Shown: positions 1-5,486, numbered from the stretch's first letter. The stretch is DNA of 5,486 nucleotides from Candidatus Rifleibacteriota bacterium (GCA_029560455.1 JAKQKW010000351.1:1-5486); one strand, 5' to 3'. Notes: a model not told the origin generated them from the letters alone. Numbers and translations: made by a program.

Positions 1-493
1 GGGGGTTGCTGGCGGCGGCGGCCTTTTTGCCGGTGAAGTCGGCTTCGTGTTCGTCGAGAATGTTGATCATCACTTCGAGCTCAGTGTCGCCGTTGGTGAC
101 GAAAACTTTCAGGAAAGTCGCTCTCAGTTTGAGCAGTTGCACGGCGGTGAGCGCCACGTCAACCGAGATTTTGTCGCTGTTGTAGAGGTTGGTGATCACG
201 GCGAGAGCGGTCGCCACGCCTTTGGCGCCTTCGATGCCGCGAATCAGCAGTTCGAGCTGCTGGTTGACCTTTTCGGCCTTCAGCCAGACAAAGTCTTTGC
301 CATTCTGCGCTGGAGCGCCCTTGTCGCCTGAACCTTTGGCGGGCATGCCCTTTTCGACCGAACCGGCAACCGGCGGTAAAGAAACACGGCTGAATGATTC
401 AAGTGCCGATCTGAATTTATCTTCGTCAAAAGCCATGGCCTGAACACCACATGCCAGACCACCAGCTACAAGAAGGCCCACAAGTTTATTCAT
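1..493 (-). CDS. Exported protein of unknown function, N-terminal part (runs off left edge)
   Basis: The frame is open from an ATG at 493-491 to the window edge, giving 164 codons and no stop, so the C-terminus is missing. A GGAGG at 503-507 sits 7 bases upstream of the ATG, and a good promoter lies at 526-554. Residues 1-19 look like a signal peptide: Lys at position 3, a hydrophobic core (LVGLLVAGGLA), then a VQA or AMA cleavage site around residues 17-21. Cys15 does not sit in a proper lipobox because position -3 is Gly, so I favour signal peptidase I and a periplasmic or outer location. Residues 44-66 form a Gly/Pro/Lys/Ala-rich, probably flexible linker. Residues 69-150 look like amphipathic helices, for example around LNQQLELL-type and AVQLLKLRATF segments. 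An alanine run coded by GCC repeats follows at 158-161. I do not recognise the family. The gene is certain as a coding region, the function is unknown. Confidence 0.85.
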   Translation of the reverse strand, partial: MNKLVGLLVAGGLACGVQAMAFDEDKFRSALESFSRVSLPPVAGSVEKGMPAKGSGDKGAPAQNGKDFVWLKAEKVNQQLELLIRGIEGAKGVATALAVITNLYNSDKISVDVALTAVQLLKLRATFLKVFVTNGDTELEVMINILDEHEADFTGKKAAAASNP

Positions 494-525
494 GACAAAA
501 CCTCCGCTCGCAGAGACGTACATTA

Positions 526-554
526 ATCATACGAACAAACCCGCCTCTTGTAAA
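526..554 (-). promoter_or_regulatory. Sigma70-type promoter of the exported-protein gene
   Basis: On the minus strand the -35 box TTTACA (554-549) and the -10 box TATGAT (531-526) are separated by exactly 17 bases. Each differs from consensus at one position. Transcription would start near 519, leaving a leader of about 25 bases that contains the GGAGG at 503-507. This gives the leftmost gene its own transcription start, separate from the J-domain gene that ends 33 bases upstream of the -35 box. It is the best consensus match among the promoters seen in this window. Confidence 0.75.
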
Positions 555-586
555 GTATCCGCTGCACAATTTTGCCTGTGTCTGTA

Positions 587-1285
587 TCAGACGTTCAGGA
601 GCTTCAGGAGAGTGCGGTAGGCGGAATTGATGCGCGCGAATTCGGCGTGGTCGACGGGGTTGATGTCGGGGTGCAGAGTGCGGGCCAGGTGCCGGAAGCG
701 TTTACGCAGCAGGTCGAGACTGACACCCTCGGGAAGGCCCATTATTGCAAGGCAGCGGCGGTATTCTTCCTGGTGGTGCAGCAGATTCCAGGCGCCGTTG
801 ATGAATTTTTCGGCATTCTCAGCTGCCAGAGCCGAAAAATTTGCCGGGTCGAGATAAAAATAACGCTCTGAAAGCATATCGACAGCCAGTTCATCACCAC
901 GCCGACCGTGAAAAGCGCAGAACTGCGCGCCGGCCTCACAACCGGCCCCGCAGAATTCCGCCGAATCCTCATCGAAATACCGGCATCTGCCGGCCACCGG
1001 CAGCTCTCTGACGCAGGTGCGCATAAAATGAACGAAGAGATAACGGCCGCGCCCGGCAAAATGTGGCTGCAGACCATAAAGCGCATGAAACAGCACAAAA
1101 TGCCAGCGGTACATTTCGAGAGCCGCGCCGCTGACCATATCGGCGGCGGGCAAGGCCACGCGCATCAGTTCACATTCCCAGACCGGCTTGTGCAGAGTTT
1201 CAAGATATGCCAACAGCGCTTCGCTCTGCAGCTCGGAACAATACCTGAAAAATTCCGCGTGCTCTTCACAACCGCTCTGGTTCAT
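587..1285 (-). CDS. J-domain (DnaJ-like) protein with central Cys/His cluster
   Basis: A 232-residue protein whose last ~58 residues are a J-domain, the module that stimulates the ATPase of Hsp70 (DnaK). Seen directly: a helix I-like segment from about residue 175, helix II with basic residues (LRKRFRHLAR, 193-202), the diagnostic HPD at 205-207, and a helix III core EFARINSAY at 215-223. The N-terminal ~170 residues match nothing I recognise. They hold a cluster C101-x10-C112-x3-C116-x6-C123-x2-H126 that could bind zinc. The order differs from DnaJ, where the J-domain is N-terminal and followed by a G/F region and CxxCxGxG repeats; none of those occur here, so this is not DnaJ itself. There is no signal peptide or membrane segment, so it is likely cytoplasmic. 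The ATG overlaps the stop of the upstream membrane-protein gene (ATGA, 1285-1282) and has GGAG at 1294-1291, five bases away, so translation is probably coupled. No terminator is evident after its stop. Confidence 0.88.
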   Translation of the reverse strand: MNQSGCEEHAEFFRYCSELQSEALLAYLETLHKPVWECELMRVALPAADMVSGAALEMYRWHFVLFHALYGLQPHFAGRGRYLFVHFMRTCVRELPVAGRCRYFDEDSAEFCGAGCEAGAQFCAFHGRRGDELAVDMLSERYFYLDPANFSALAAENAEKFINGAWNLLHHQEEYRRCLAIMGLPEGVSLDLLRKRFRHLARTLHPDINPVDHAEFARINSAYRTLLKLLNV

Positions 1286-1887
1286 TTTTTCTCCGGCTGC
1301 TCAGCGATGAATACAGGGCCCGAAGCGCTCCAGCAATGCAGCGGGGTAAGCTGACCGCCCGCCGGCCCTTTTCCGAAAGGCATGTCGGCCGGGTAGCCAA
1401 GCCGCTGATACAAAGCCGGCCGACCATCAGGCAACGGGTCAGAATCATGGGCGAACTCGATCGGCGCCTGCTCTTCGGGAGTGACAACGATTTTGCCGGT
1501 GTAAATATAATCACGGTTATTGTCATCCAGAGAGCGCTCAAAAATGCCCTCAACCTGCCGTAACTGCCCCGCAGCTATTCTCACACGGGTCAAATAACAG
1601 AAATTGCGAAATACCCAGTCACCGCTCTTTTCGACGACGAAAAAGGCGTTCTGCCGCCAGAAATGCCGCATGCCAAGAAAAACCGGTATAAAAAGAACCA
1701 CACACAGCAGCATTGGCGCAAGATTTTTTGGTTTGAGCTCCACGAGCACTGCCGCACCACTCGGGTCTTTCAGCAGTTCCATGACAAGAAAAACCAGCCA
1801 GGCGAGAAGCGGCAGTCCAAGCATCACAAAGAACCACCCAAGCATCAGGGTGTAAAGAACAAGGCTCCAGTCGGTTATTCTCAGCAT
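1282..1887 (-). CDS. Two-helix membrane protein of unknown function
   Basis: A 201-residue protein with a long hydrophobic stretch at about residues 8-36 (Trp/Phe/Leu-rich) and a second at about 57-73. The intervening ~20-residue loop contains LKPK. The C-terminal ~125 residues are soluble. Residues ~80-145 alternate hydrophobic and polar positions in a way that suggests beta strands, somewhat like bacterial PH-like domains behind membrane anchors, but I cannot confirm a family. I chose the ATG at 1887. The frame stays open to a TTG at 1941, but that start has no Shine-Dalgarno and lies only 10 bases past the T-tract of the preceding terminator. The ATG has AGGA about 11 bases upstream, which is modest. 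The upstream start would add 18 residues. The stop overlaps the start of the J-domain gene, so the two form an operon. No clear promoter was found in 1888-1950. Confidence 0.8.
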   Translation of the reverse strand: MLRITDWSLVLYTLMLGWFFVMLGLPLLAWLVFLVMELLKDPSGAAVLVELKPKNLAPMLLCVVLFIPVFLGMRHFWRQNAFFVVEKSGDWVFRNFCYLTRVRIAAGQLRQVEGIFERSLDDNNRDYIYTGKIVVTPEEQAPIEFAHDSDPLPDGRPALYQRLGYPADMPFGKGPAGGQLTPLHCWSASGPVFIAEQPEKK

Positions 1888-1908
1888 CTCTGTTAATTTC
1901 CTGAATGT

Positions 1909-1930
1909 CTGGCTGGCGTTCAGCAGCCAG
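1909..1930. repeat. Inverted repeat upstream of the membrane-protein gene
   Basis: CTGGCTG at 1909-1915 and its perfect complement CAGCCAG at 1924-1930 flank an 8-base loop. It would form a hairpin in the leader of the membrane-protein mRNA, 21 bases before the chosen ATG, if transcription starts upstream of 1930. There is no T-tract, so it is not a terminator. It could be an operator or an RNA structure, or it could be chance; function is not shown. Confidence 0.35.
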
Positions 1931-1950
1931 GGCCCAGGCAAAACCGTTTC

Positions 1951-1980
1951 AAAAAAACCGCCTGCAGCAGCAGACGGCTT
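1951..1980 (-). terminator. Rho-independent terminator of the map operon
   Basis: On the minus strand a hairpin pairs AAGCCGTCTGC (1980-1970) with GCAGGCGGTT (1965-1956) across a TGCT loop. The core is 9 bp with two G-U pairs, extended by A-U pairs, and is followed by a run of seven T (1957-1951). It lies 66 bases after the stop of the 112-residue hypothetical gene, so it closes the map transcript and separates it from the membrane/J-domain pair downstream. Confidence 0.8.
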
Positions 1981-2045
1981 CTATGATTTAAAATTGTGTT
2001 CGGTCTGCGCTTCGGCGCGATAGCCAGACGACCATGTTACCGGAA

Positions 2046-2384
2046 TCAGCCAAGCATGCTCTGCAGATCTTCGGCCATCAGGCGGGCAATCTTGGTGAGG
2101 TCGCCTTTTTTCTTCTTAAGAAAGGCTGGTGCTTCAGCTTTGCTGATTTTTGGCATTGCCGCTACCTGTTCGACAAGCTCGCGCAGGGTGGTCGAACTGC
2201 TGATGGCGGCTTTCGGGATTTCGACAAGCGAGTCCATTTCGAATTTTACGGTCGCGAGCCTGAAATCGAGCTCATCAAGAATTTCGCCAAACTGCTGTGC
2301 GATCGGGATATCGGGATCGAAGCCCTGGTCGCCGTAAATTTCCTCGTCGATAAAGCGCAGGTAATTTTGCAGAAGTTCTTCCAT
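2046..2384 (-). CDS. Small hypothetical protein in the map operon (112 aa)
   Basis: A 112-residue soluble protein starting at an ATG with AGGAG at 2394-2390, five bases upstream. The N-terminal half is strongly acidic (MEELLQNYLRFIDEE, then a GDQGFDPDIPIA loop and a DELDFR segment). The C-terminal half turns basic, with a KKKK run at residues 90-93, and ends in a predicted helix (LTKIARLMAEDLQSML). There is no signal peptide, membrane segment or cysteine. I recognise no family. It follows map by 37 bases in the same direction with no terminator between them, and a strong terminator lies downstream, so the two are very probably co-transcribed. The good ribosome binding site and fit to the operon make a real gene likely; the function is unknown. 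Confidence 0.8.
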   Translation of the reverse strand: MEELLQNYLRFIDEEIYGDQGFDPDIPIAQQFGEILDELDFRLATVKFEMDSLVEIPKAAISSSTTLRELVEQVAAMPKISKAEAPAFLKKKKGDLTKIARLMAEDLQSMLG

Positions 2385-2421
2385 GTGGTCTCCTGTATTG
2401 GTTGCAGATTCGTTCAGAATT

Positions 2422-3312
2422 CTAGAGTTCGTAGGGAGTTATGCTTTCGTAACCGTTTTCGGTCACGACAATTGTCTGTTCAAACTGGGCCGAGAGTGAC
2501 CCATCACGGGTGACCGCGGTCCATTCATCGTCGAGAACGCGCAAAAAGCGCTTGCCGATATTGATCATCGGCTCAACCGTGAACACCATGCCCGGTACCA
2601 GCGTCACACCCGAACCGCGCCGGCCAAAATGCGGCACATCAGGCGGCTCATGAAAACTTTTGCCAATGCCATGCCCGATAAATTCGCGCACGACCGAGCA
2701 GCCCATTCCCTCGGCGTATTCCTGAATCGCCCAGCCGATATCGCCGATCGTGTTATCGGGTTTGACCATCGCCAGACCGCGCTTGAGCGACTCGCGGGCG
2801 ACGTTGACGATCTTGTGCGCCTCTTCTGAGCAATTGCCGACGAAGAAAGTCATGTTGGCATCAGCGTAATAACCGTTGAGAATCGAGGTGACATCGACGT
2901 TGATGATATCGCCCTCGATGAGAACGCGATCAGACGGAATGCCGTGGCAGATGACCTCATTGATCGAGGTGCAGACGCTCTTCGGAAAACCGCGGTAATT
3001 GAGCGGCGCCGGTACCGCGCCGTTTTTGATCGTGTAATCATGCACGAGGCGGTTGATATCATTGGTGGTAATGCCAGGTTTTATGAATGCTTCGACTTTG
3101 CGCAGTGTGTCGATGACGAGACGGCCGGCGACTTTCATGCCGGCGATTTCCTGGGCGGTCTTGAGCTTTATGCGGTAATTGCGCAGATACAGCTCCGCGA
3201 CATCGGGGTCGACGCCCTGTTGTGCTTTATTCATGCAACATCTCTTGAATTTGAGGCCGCTGCCGCAGGGGCAGTCATCATTGCGGCCAACACTGCCATC
3301 GTCACTAGCCAT
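2422..3312 (-). CDS. map: Methionine aminopeptidase, type I, with N-terminal SEC-C zinc motif
   Basis: This cytoplasmic metallopeptidase removes the initiator methionine from nascent proteins whose second residue is small (EC 3.4.11.18). The 296-residue product has two parts. Residues 9-27 form a SEC-C motif (CPCGSG..FKRCC; Cys 14, 16, 25, 26), a small zinc-binding module also found at the C-terminus of SecA. Residues ~45-296 are the pita-bread catalytic domain. The family's metal ligands and catalytic histidines are all present: His123 in CHGIP, Asp140 in NVDVT, Asp151 in YADAN, His214 in GHGIG, His221 in FHEPP, Glu247 in TVEP and Glu278 in FEQT. The enzyme should be active. I chose the ATG at 3312 because GGAG (3322-3319) lies six bases upstream. 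The in-frame TTG at 3318 abuts that GGAG and would add only two residues. Its own promoter lies at 3357-3385, and it is first in a two-gene operon. A SEC-C on map is known in Chlamydia and others and is thought to aid ribosome association. Confidence 0.97.
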   Translation of the reverse strand: MASDDGSVGRNDDCPCGSGLKFKRCCMNKAQQGVDPDVAELYLRNYRIKLKTAQEIAGMKVAGRLVIDTLRKVEAFIKPGITTNDINRLVHDYTIKNGAVPAPLNYRGFPKSVCTSINEVICHGIPSDRVLIEGDIINVDVTSILNGYYADANMTFFVGNCSEEAHKIVNVARESLKRGLAMVKPDNTIGDIGWAIQEYAEGMGCSVVREFIGHGIGKSFHEPPDVPHFGRRGSGVTLVPGMVFTVEPMINIGKRFLRVLDDEWTAVTRDGSLSAQFEQTIVVTENGYESITPYEL

Positions 3313-3318
3313 CTTCAA

Positions 3319-3322
3319 CTCC
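3319..3322 (-). promoter_or_regulatory. Ribosome binding site that sets the map start
   Basis: GGAG on the minus strand, six bases before the ATG at 3312 and directly adjacent to the in-frame TTG at 3318. A zero-base spacer cannot serve the TTG, so the ATG is the start. Confidence 0.75.
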
Positions 3323-3356
3323 AGTTTTCTATTATTCTCGTGTCAGAAGCCCGCTC

Positions 3357-3385
3357 AGTATACTCCCGCCCGCCAGCTAAAACAA
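3357..3385 (-). promoter_or_regulatory. Sigma70-type promoter of the map operon
   Basis: On the minus strand, -35 TTGTTT (3385-3380) and -10 TATACT (3362-3357) are 17 bases apart. The -10 has one mismatch to consensus; the -35 keeps TTG. Transcription would begin near 3350, giving a leader of about 38 bases before the ATG at 3312. It is back to back with the speA promoter, with only 12 bases between the two -35 boxes, so a regulator or local supercoiling could affect both. Confidence 0.65.
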
Positions 3386-3397
3386 GCGCAAAAAAAC

Positions 3398-3426
3398 TTG
3401 CTAACGCGGCGATTTCCATCTAATAT
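3398..3426 (+). promoter_or_regulatory. Probable promoter of speA
   Basis: TTGCTA (3398-3403) and TAATAT (3421-3426) are 17 bases apart, each matching consensus at four of six positions. An A-rich tract at 3390-3396 lies just upstream of the -35 and could act as an UP-like element. The start would be near 3433, about 30 bases before the gene. It is weaker by consensus than the map promoter on the other strand. Confidence 0.5.
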
Positions 3427-3453
3427 GTACGCTTCCAAATCGATATTTTTCCT

Positions 3454-3458
3454 GGAGG
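3454..3458 (+). promoter_or_regulatory. Ribosome binding site of speA
   Basis: GGAGG, with two overlapping candidate starts in ATGATG downstream. The spacer is three bases to the ATG at 3462 and six to the ATG at 3465. The second spacing is the more usual, which decides the start chosen for speA. Confidence 0.75.
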
Positions 3459-3464
3459 TTTATG

Positions 3465-5363
3465 ATGCGAAAATGGCGTGTAGAAGATTCTGCTGAACTC
3501 TATAACATCGAAGGCTGGGGAATAGGCTATTTCGGCGTTAATAAAGCCGGCAACGTCAAGGTCATGCCACATCGTAACCCTAAAATCGCGGTAGACATCA
3601 AAGACATTCTCGACGAACTGAGTCTCAAAGACGTGTCCTGCCCGGTGCTGCTGCGATTCCCCGACATTCTCGACAACCGCATCGAAACCATCTCCAGCTG
3701 CTTCAGAAACGCTTCCGAAGAATACAACTTCACCGGTAATTACTACACCGTCTACCCGATTAAGGTTAATCAGCAGCGCCCGGTCGTCGAAGAAATCGTG
3801 CAGTATGGCCAGAAATTCAATATCGGCCTCGAAGCCGGCTCAAAGCCAGAGCTGCATGCCGTGCTCGCGATCATGGACAACCCTGACGCATTGCTGATCT
3901 GCAACGGCTACAAAGACGAAGAATTCATCGAACTTGCTCTGCTGGCCCAGAAAATGGGCAAACGCATCTTCATCGTCGCCGAGAAATTCAACGAACTGAA
4001 GCTGATTGTCAAACTTTCGAAAGTTCACAAGGTTAACCCCAACGTCGGCATGAGAATCAAGCTCGCGGCCTTCGGCAGCGGCAAATGGGAAGATTCTGGC
4101 GGCGACAAGAGCAAATTCGGCCTGACCCCGACCGAACTCATCGAAGCCGTCGAATACATGAAATCAGAAGACATGCTCGACTGCGTCAAGCTGATTCACT
4201 GCCATCTCGGCAGTCAGATCACCAATATCCGCAAGATCAAACGCGGCCTCAAAGAAGCCTCGCAGTTCTATGTGCAACTGCGCAAACTCGGCTGTAACCT
4301 TGAATACGTCGATATCGGCGGCGGTCTCGGCGTCGACTACGACGGAACCCGCACCACGATCAGCAGCAGCATCAACTATTCGATTCAGGAATACGCCAAC
4401 GATGCGGTTTCGGCTCTGCAGGATGCCGCCGACAAAAACGGTTTCCCGCACCCGCACCTGATTACCGAATCGGGCCGTGCTCTGACCGCGCACCATTCAG
4501 TGCTGGTTTTCAACGTTCTCGAAACCACTCTGCCACCGAAAACCCCGTATGAAGAATTCAAGATCGACAAAAAAGACCACGAACTGGTTGTCGATATGCA
4601 TACCATTCTCGATTCTCTCACCGATCTGACGATGATCGAAGCCTGGCATGACGCCCAGCAGCTGCGCGAAGAATCGCTCGACCTGTTCAACCTCGGCATG
4701 CTCGACCTAAAGAGCCGCGCCAAAGCCGAAAAGCTCTTCTGGGCCATTGCCCACGAAGTGCGCGAACTCGCCCAGCAGGCCAAACACACATCTGACGAAA
4801 TCAGACAGCTCGACAAGATTCTCGCCGAAAAATATTTCTGCAACTTCTCGCTGTTCCAGTCGCTGCCAGATGCCTGGGCCGTCGATCAGCTGTTTCCGAT
4901 CATGCCGCTGCACCGCCTCGGCGAAAAACCGACTCAGAGCGCGACACTGCAGGATATCACCTGCGATTCAGACGGCAAGATCGACCGCTTCATCGGCAAC
5001 CGCAACTTCAACCCCTGCCTGCCCCTGCACAATCTGAAAACCTACGAGCCTTACTATCTCGGCGTTTTCATGGTCGGCGCCTACCAGGAAATCCTCGGCG
5101 ACCTGCACAACCTGTTCGGTGACACCAATGCGGTGCACATCACCGTTAACGAAGACAGCACCTTCACAATCGACAAGGTTATCGACGGCGAAACCGTTGC
5201 CGACGTGCTCGATTACGTGCAGTTCAGCGCCAAAAAACTGGTGCGCACCATGGAAACCTGGGTATCGGCATCGGTCAAAGAAGGCCGCATCACCGTCAAC
5301 GAAGGCAAAGAATTTCTTGCCATCTACCGCTCGGGCCTCTACGGTTACACCTACCTCGAATGA
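3465..5363 (+). CDS. speA: Biosynthetic arginine decarboxylase
   Basis: A PLP-dependent decarboxylase converting arginine to agmatine and CO2 (EC 4.1.1.19), the first step of the agmatine route to putrescine and spermidine. The 632-residue length fits the SpeA family (E. coli ~658). Seen in order: the N-terminal WRVEDSAELYNIEGWG signature; a fold III (alanine racemase-like) barrel with the PLP lysine in YPIKVNQ (Lys100); the HCHLGSQ strand (245-251); the glycine-rich phosphate-binding DIGGGLGVDYDG (283-294); ITESGRA (333-339); an SpeA-type helical insert (~390-460); and the C-terminal beta domain with ITCDSDGKID, whose Cys500 is the substrate-site cysteine from the partner subunit. GAYQEILGDLHNLFGD (538-553) is also typical. 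I see no gap in the catalytic set, and the frame is intact. The ATG at 3465 is preferred on ribosome-site spacing; the ATG at 3462 would add one Met. The gene is divergent from map and ends before a strong terminator at 5379. No agmatinase or agmatine deiminase lies in the window. Confidence 0.98.
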   Translation: MRKWRVEDSAELYNIEGWGIGYFGVNKAGNVKVMPHRNPKIAVDIKDILDELSLKDVSCPVLLRFPDILDNRIETISSCFRNASEEYNFTGNYYTVYPIKVNQQRPVVEEIVQYGQKFNIGLEAGSKPELHAVLAIMDNPDALLICNGYKDEEFIELALLAQKMGKRIFIVAEKFNELKLIVKLSKVHKVNPNVGMRIKLAAFGSGKWEDSGGDKSKFGLTPTELIEAVEYMKSEDMLDCVKLIHCHLGSQITNIRKIKRGLKEASQFYVQLRKLGCNLEYVDIGGGLGVDYDGTRTTISSSINYSIQEYANDAVSALQDAADKNGFPHPHLITESGRALTAHHSVLVFNVLETTLPPKTPYEEFKIDKKDHELVVDMHTILDSLTDLTMIEAWHDAQQLREESLDLFNLGMLDLKSRAKAEKLFWAIAHEVRELAQQAKHTSDEIRQLDKILAEKYFCNFSLFQSLPDAWAVDQLFPIMPLHRLGEKPTQSATLQDITCDSDGKIDRFIGNRNFNPCLPLHNLKTYEPYYLGVFMVGAYQEILGDLHNLFGDTNAVHITVNEDSTFTIDKVIDGETVADVLDYVQFSAKKLVRTMETWVSASVKEGRITVNEGKEFLAIYRSGLYGYTYLE

Positions 5364-5378
5364 GCCTTTAACAGCGAT

Positions 5379-5424
5379 AAAAAAGCCCCGGTGTCTGCCT
5401 TGCTGCACACCGGGGCTTTTTTTT
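5379..5424 (+). terminator. Strong, probably bidirectional intrinsic terminator after speA
   Basis: GCCCCGGTGT (5385-5394) pairs perfectly with ACACCGGGGC (5407-5416) across a 12-base loop. It is flanked by six A on the left and eight T on the right, which extend the stem. It begins 15 bases after the speA stop. On the minus strand the same hairpin is followed by six T, so it can also end a transcript arriving from the right. Confidence 0.9.
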
Positions 5425-5428
5425 ACTG

Positions 5429-5441
5429 CGGGGCTTTTTTT
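5429..5441 (+). repeat. Partial second copy of the terminator 3' half
   Basis: CGGGGC followed by seven T at 5429-5441 repeats the CGGGGC plus T-tract of the main terminator (5411-5424), 18 bases downstream. It has no 5' arm of its own; the GCCCCG at 5385-5390 could pair with either copy. It looks like a small tandem duplication or a backup release site. Confidence 0.6.
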
Positions 5442-5447
5442 ATGCTT

Positions 5448-5486
5448 TCAACTGGACATCTTGTCGCGGAACTCCTGAAAAGCCTT
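5448..5486 (-). CDS. Possible C-terminal end of a convergent gene (12 codons)
   Basis: Reading in from the right edge on the minus strand, the frame codes KAFQEFRDKMSS and then TGA at 5450-5448. The stop lies just before the A-rich tract and the bidirectional terminator, which is where a convergent gene would end. The peptide looks like a charged C-terminal helix. With only 12 codons I cannot name the product. The alternative is a plus-strand gene starting at the ATG at 5442 (MLSTGHLVAELL...), which is also open to the edge. It would lack a clear promoter or a true Shine-Dalgarno sequence, so I prefer the minus-strand reading. Confidence 0.4.
   Translation of the reverse strand, partial: KAFQEFRDKMSS

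Noticed and set aside
435..493. Lipoprotein signal at Cys15 of the exported protein
   Set aside because: The residues before Cys15 are Gly-Leu-Ala, which lacks the Leu at -3 required by a normal lipobox; a signal peptidase I site fits better.
494..586. Terminator between the J-domain gene and the exported-protein gene
   Set aside because: I found no stem followed by a T-tract in the minus-strand direction; the space is occupied by the downstream promoter.
908..1354. A 148-codon plus-strand open frame opposite the J-domain gene
   Set aside because: It lies antisense to a gene with a clear J-domain and runs across the overlap of two real genes. It has no ribosome site and no recognisable domain, so it is a shadow.
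2034..2513. A 159-codon plus-strand frame opposite the 112-residue gene
   Set aside because: The minus-strand gene has a good AGGAG, operon spacing and a terminator; the plus frame has none of these and overlaps the end of map.
2944..3423. A 159-codon plus-strand frame opposite the start of map
   Set aside because: It covers map's catalytic region in antisense, would run through both divergent promoters, and its product resembles nothing known.
4385..4843. A 152-codon minus-strand frame inside speA
   Set aside because: It is Ser/Arg/Cys-rich as expected for the complement of a real gene, and speA is unmistakable across this stretch.
4968..5408. A 146-codon minus-strand frame over the end of speA
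   Set aside because: It starts inside the terminator hairpin and lies wholly antisense to the conserved C-terminal domain of SpeA.
1..5486. CRISPR array, tRNA, rRNA, insertion sequence, phage or defence genes
   Set aside because: No spaced direct repeats, cloverleaf, transposase motifs or terminal inverted repeats were seen; apart from unnamed hypotheticals, the content is housekeeping genes.

Overview
The window comes from a bacterium with about 50-55% GC by eye. It has Shine-Dalgarno-led starts, sigma70-type promoters and rho-independent terminators. The signal peptide on the leftmost gene and the biosynthetic-type (SpeA) arginine decarboxylase fit a Gram-negative-like cell. A type I methionine aminopeptidase with an N-terminal SEC-C zinc motif is known from Chlamydiae and several other phyla, so it does not fix the lineage. 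I do not assign a taxon.

Layout, left to right. (1) Positions 1-493, minus: the N-terminal 164 residues of an unrecognised exported protein that runs off the left edge, behind a good promoter at 526-554. (2) Positions 587-1887, minus: a two-gene unit of a two-helix membrane protein followed, through an ATGA stop/start overlap, by a protein with a Cys/His cluster and a C-terminal J-domain. (3) Positions 1951-3385, minus: promoter, methionine aminopeptidase (map), a 112-residue hypothetical protein, and a strong intrinsic terminator. (4) Positions 3398-5363, plus: promoter and the complete arginine decarboxylase gene speA, divergent from map. (5) Positions 5379-5486: a strong, probably bidirectional terminator, a partial second copy of its 3' half, and what may be the last 12 codons of a convergent minus-strand gene.

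map and speA are housekeeping functions: N-terminal methionine removal, and arginine to agmatine as the first step of one polyamine route. They share a compact divergent promoter region of about 150 bp. The membrane protein/J-domain pair is the least explained part of the window. Its overlap implies co-translation and suggests a joint role, possibly recruiting an Hsp70 partner at the membrane, but that is inference. There is no CRISPR array, mobile element, tRNA or rRNA. No gene-free stretch is longer than 300 bases; the largest is the 158-base gap at 1888-2045, which holds the terminator and two inverted repeats.
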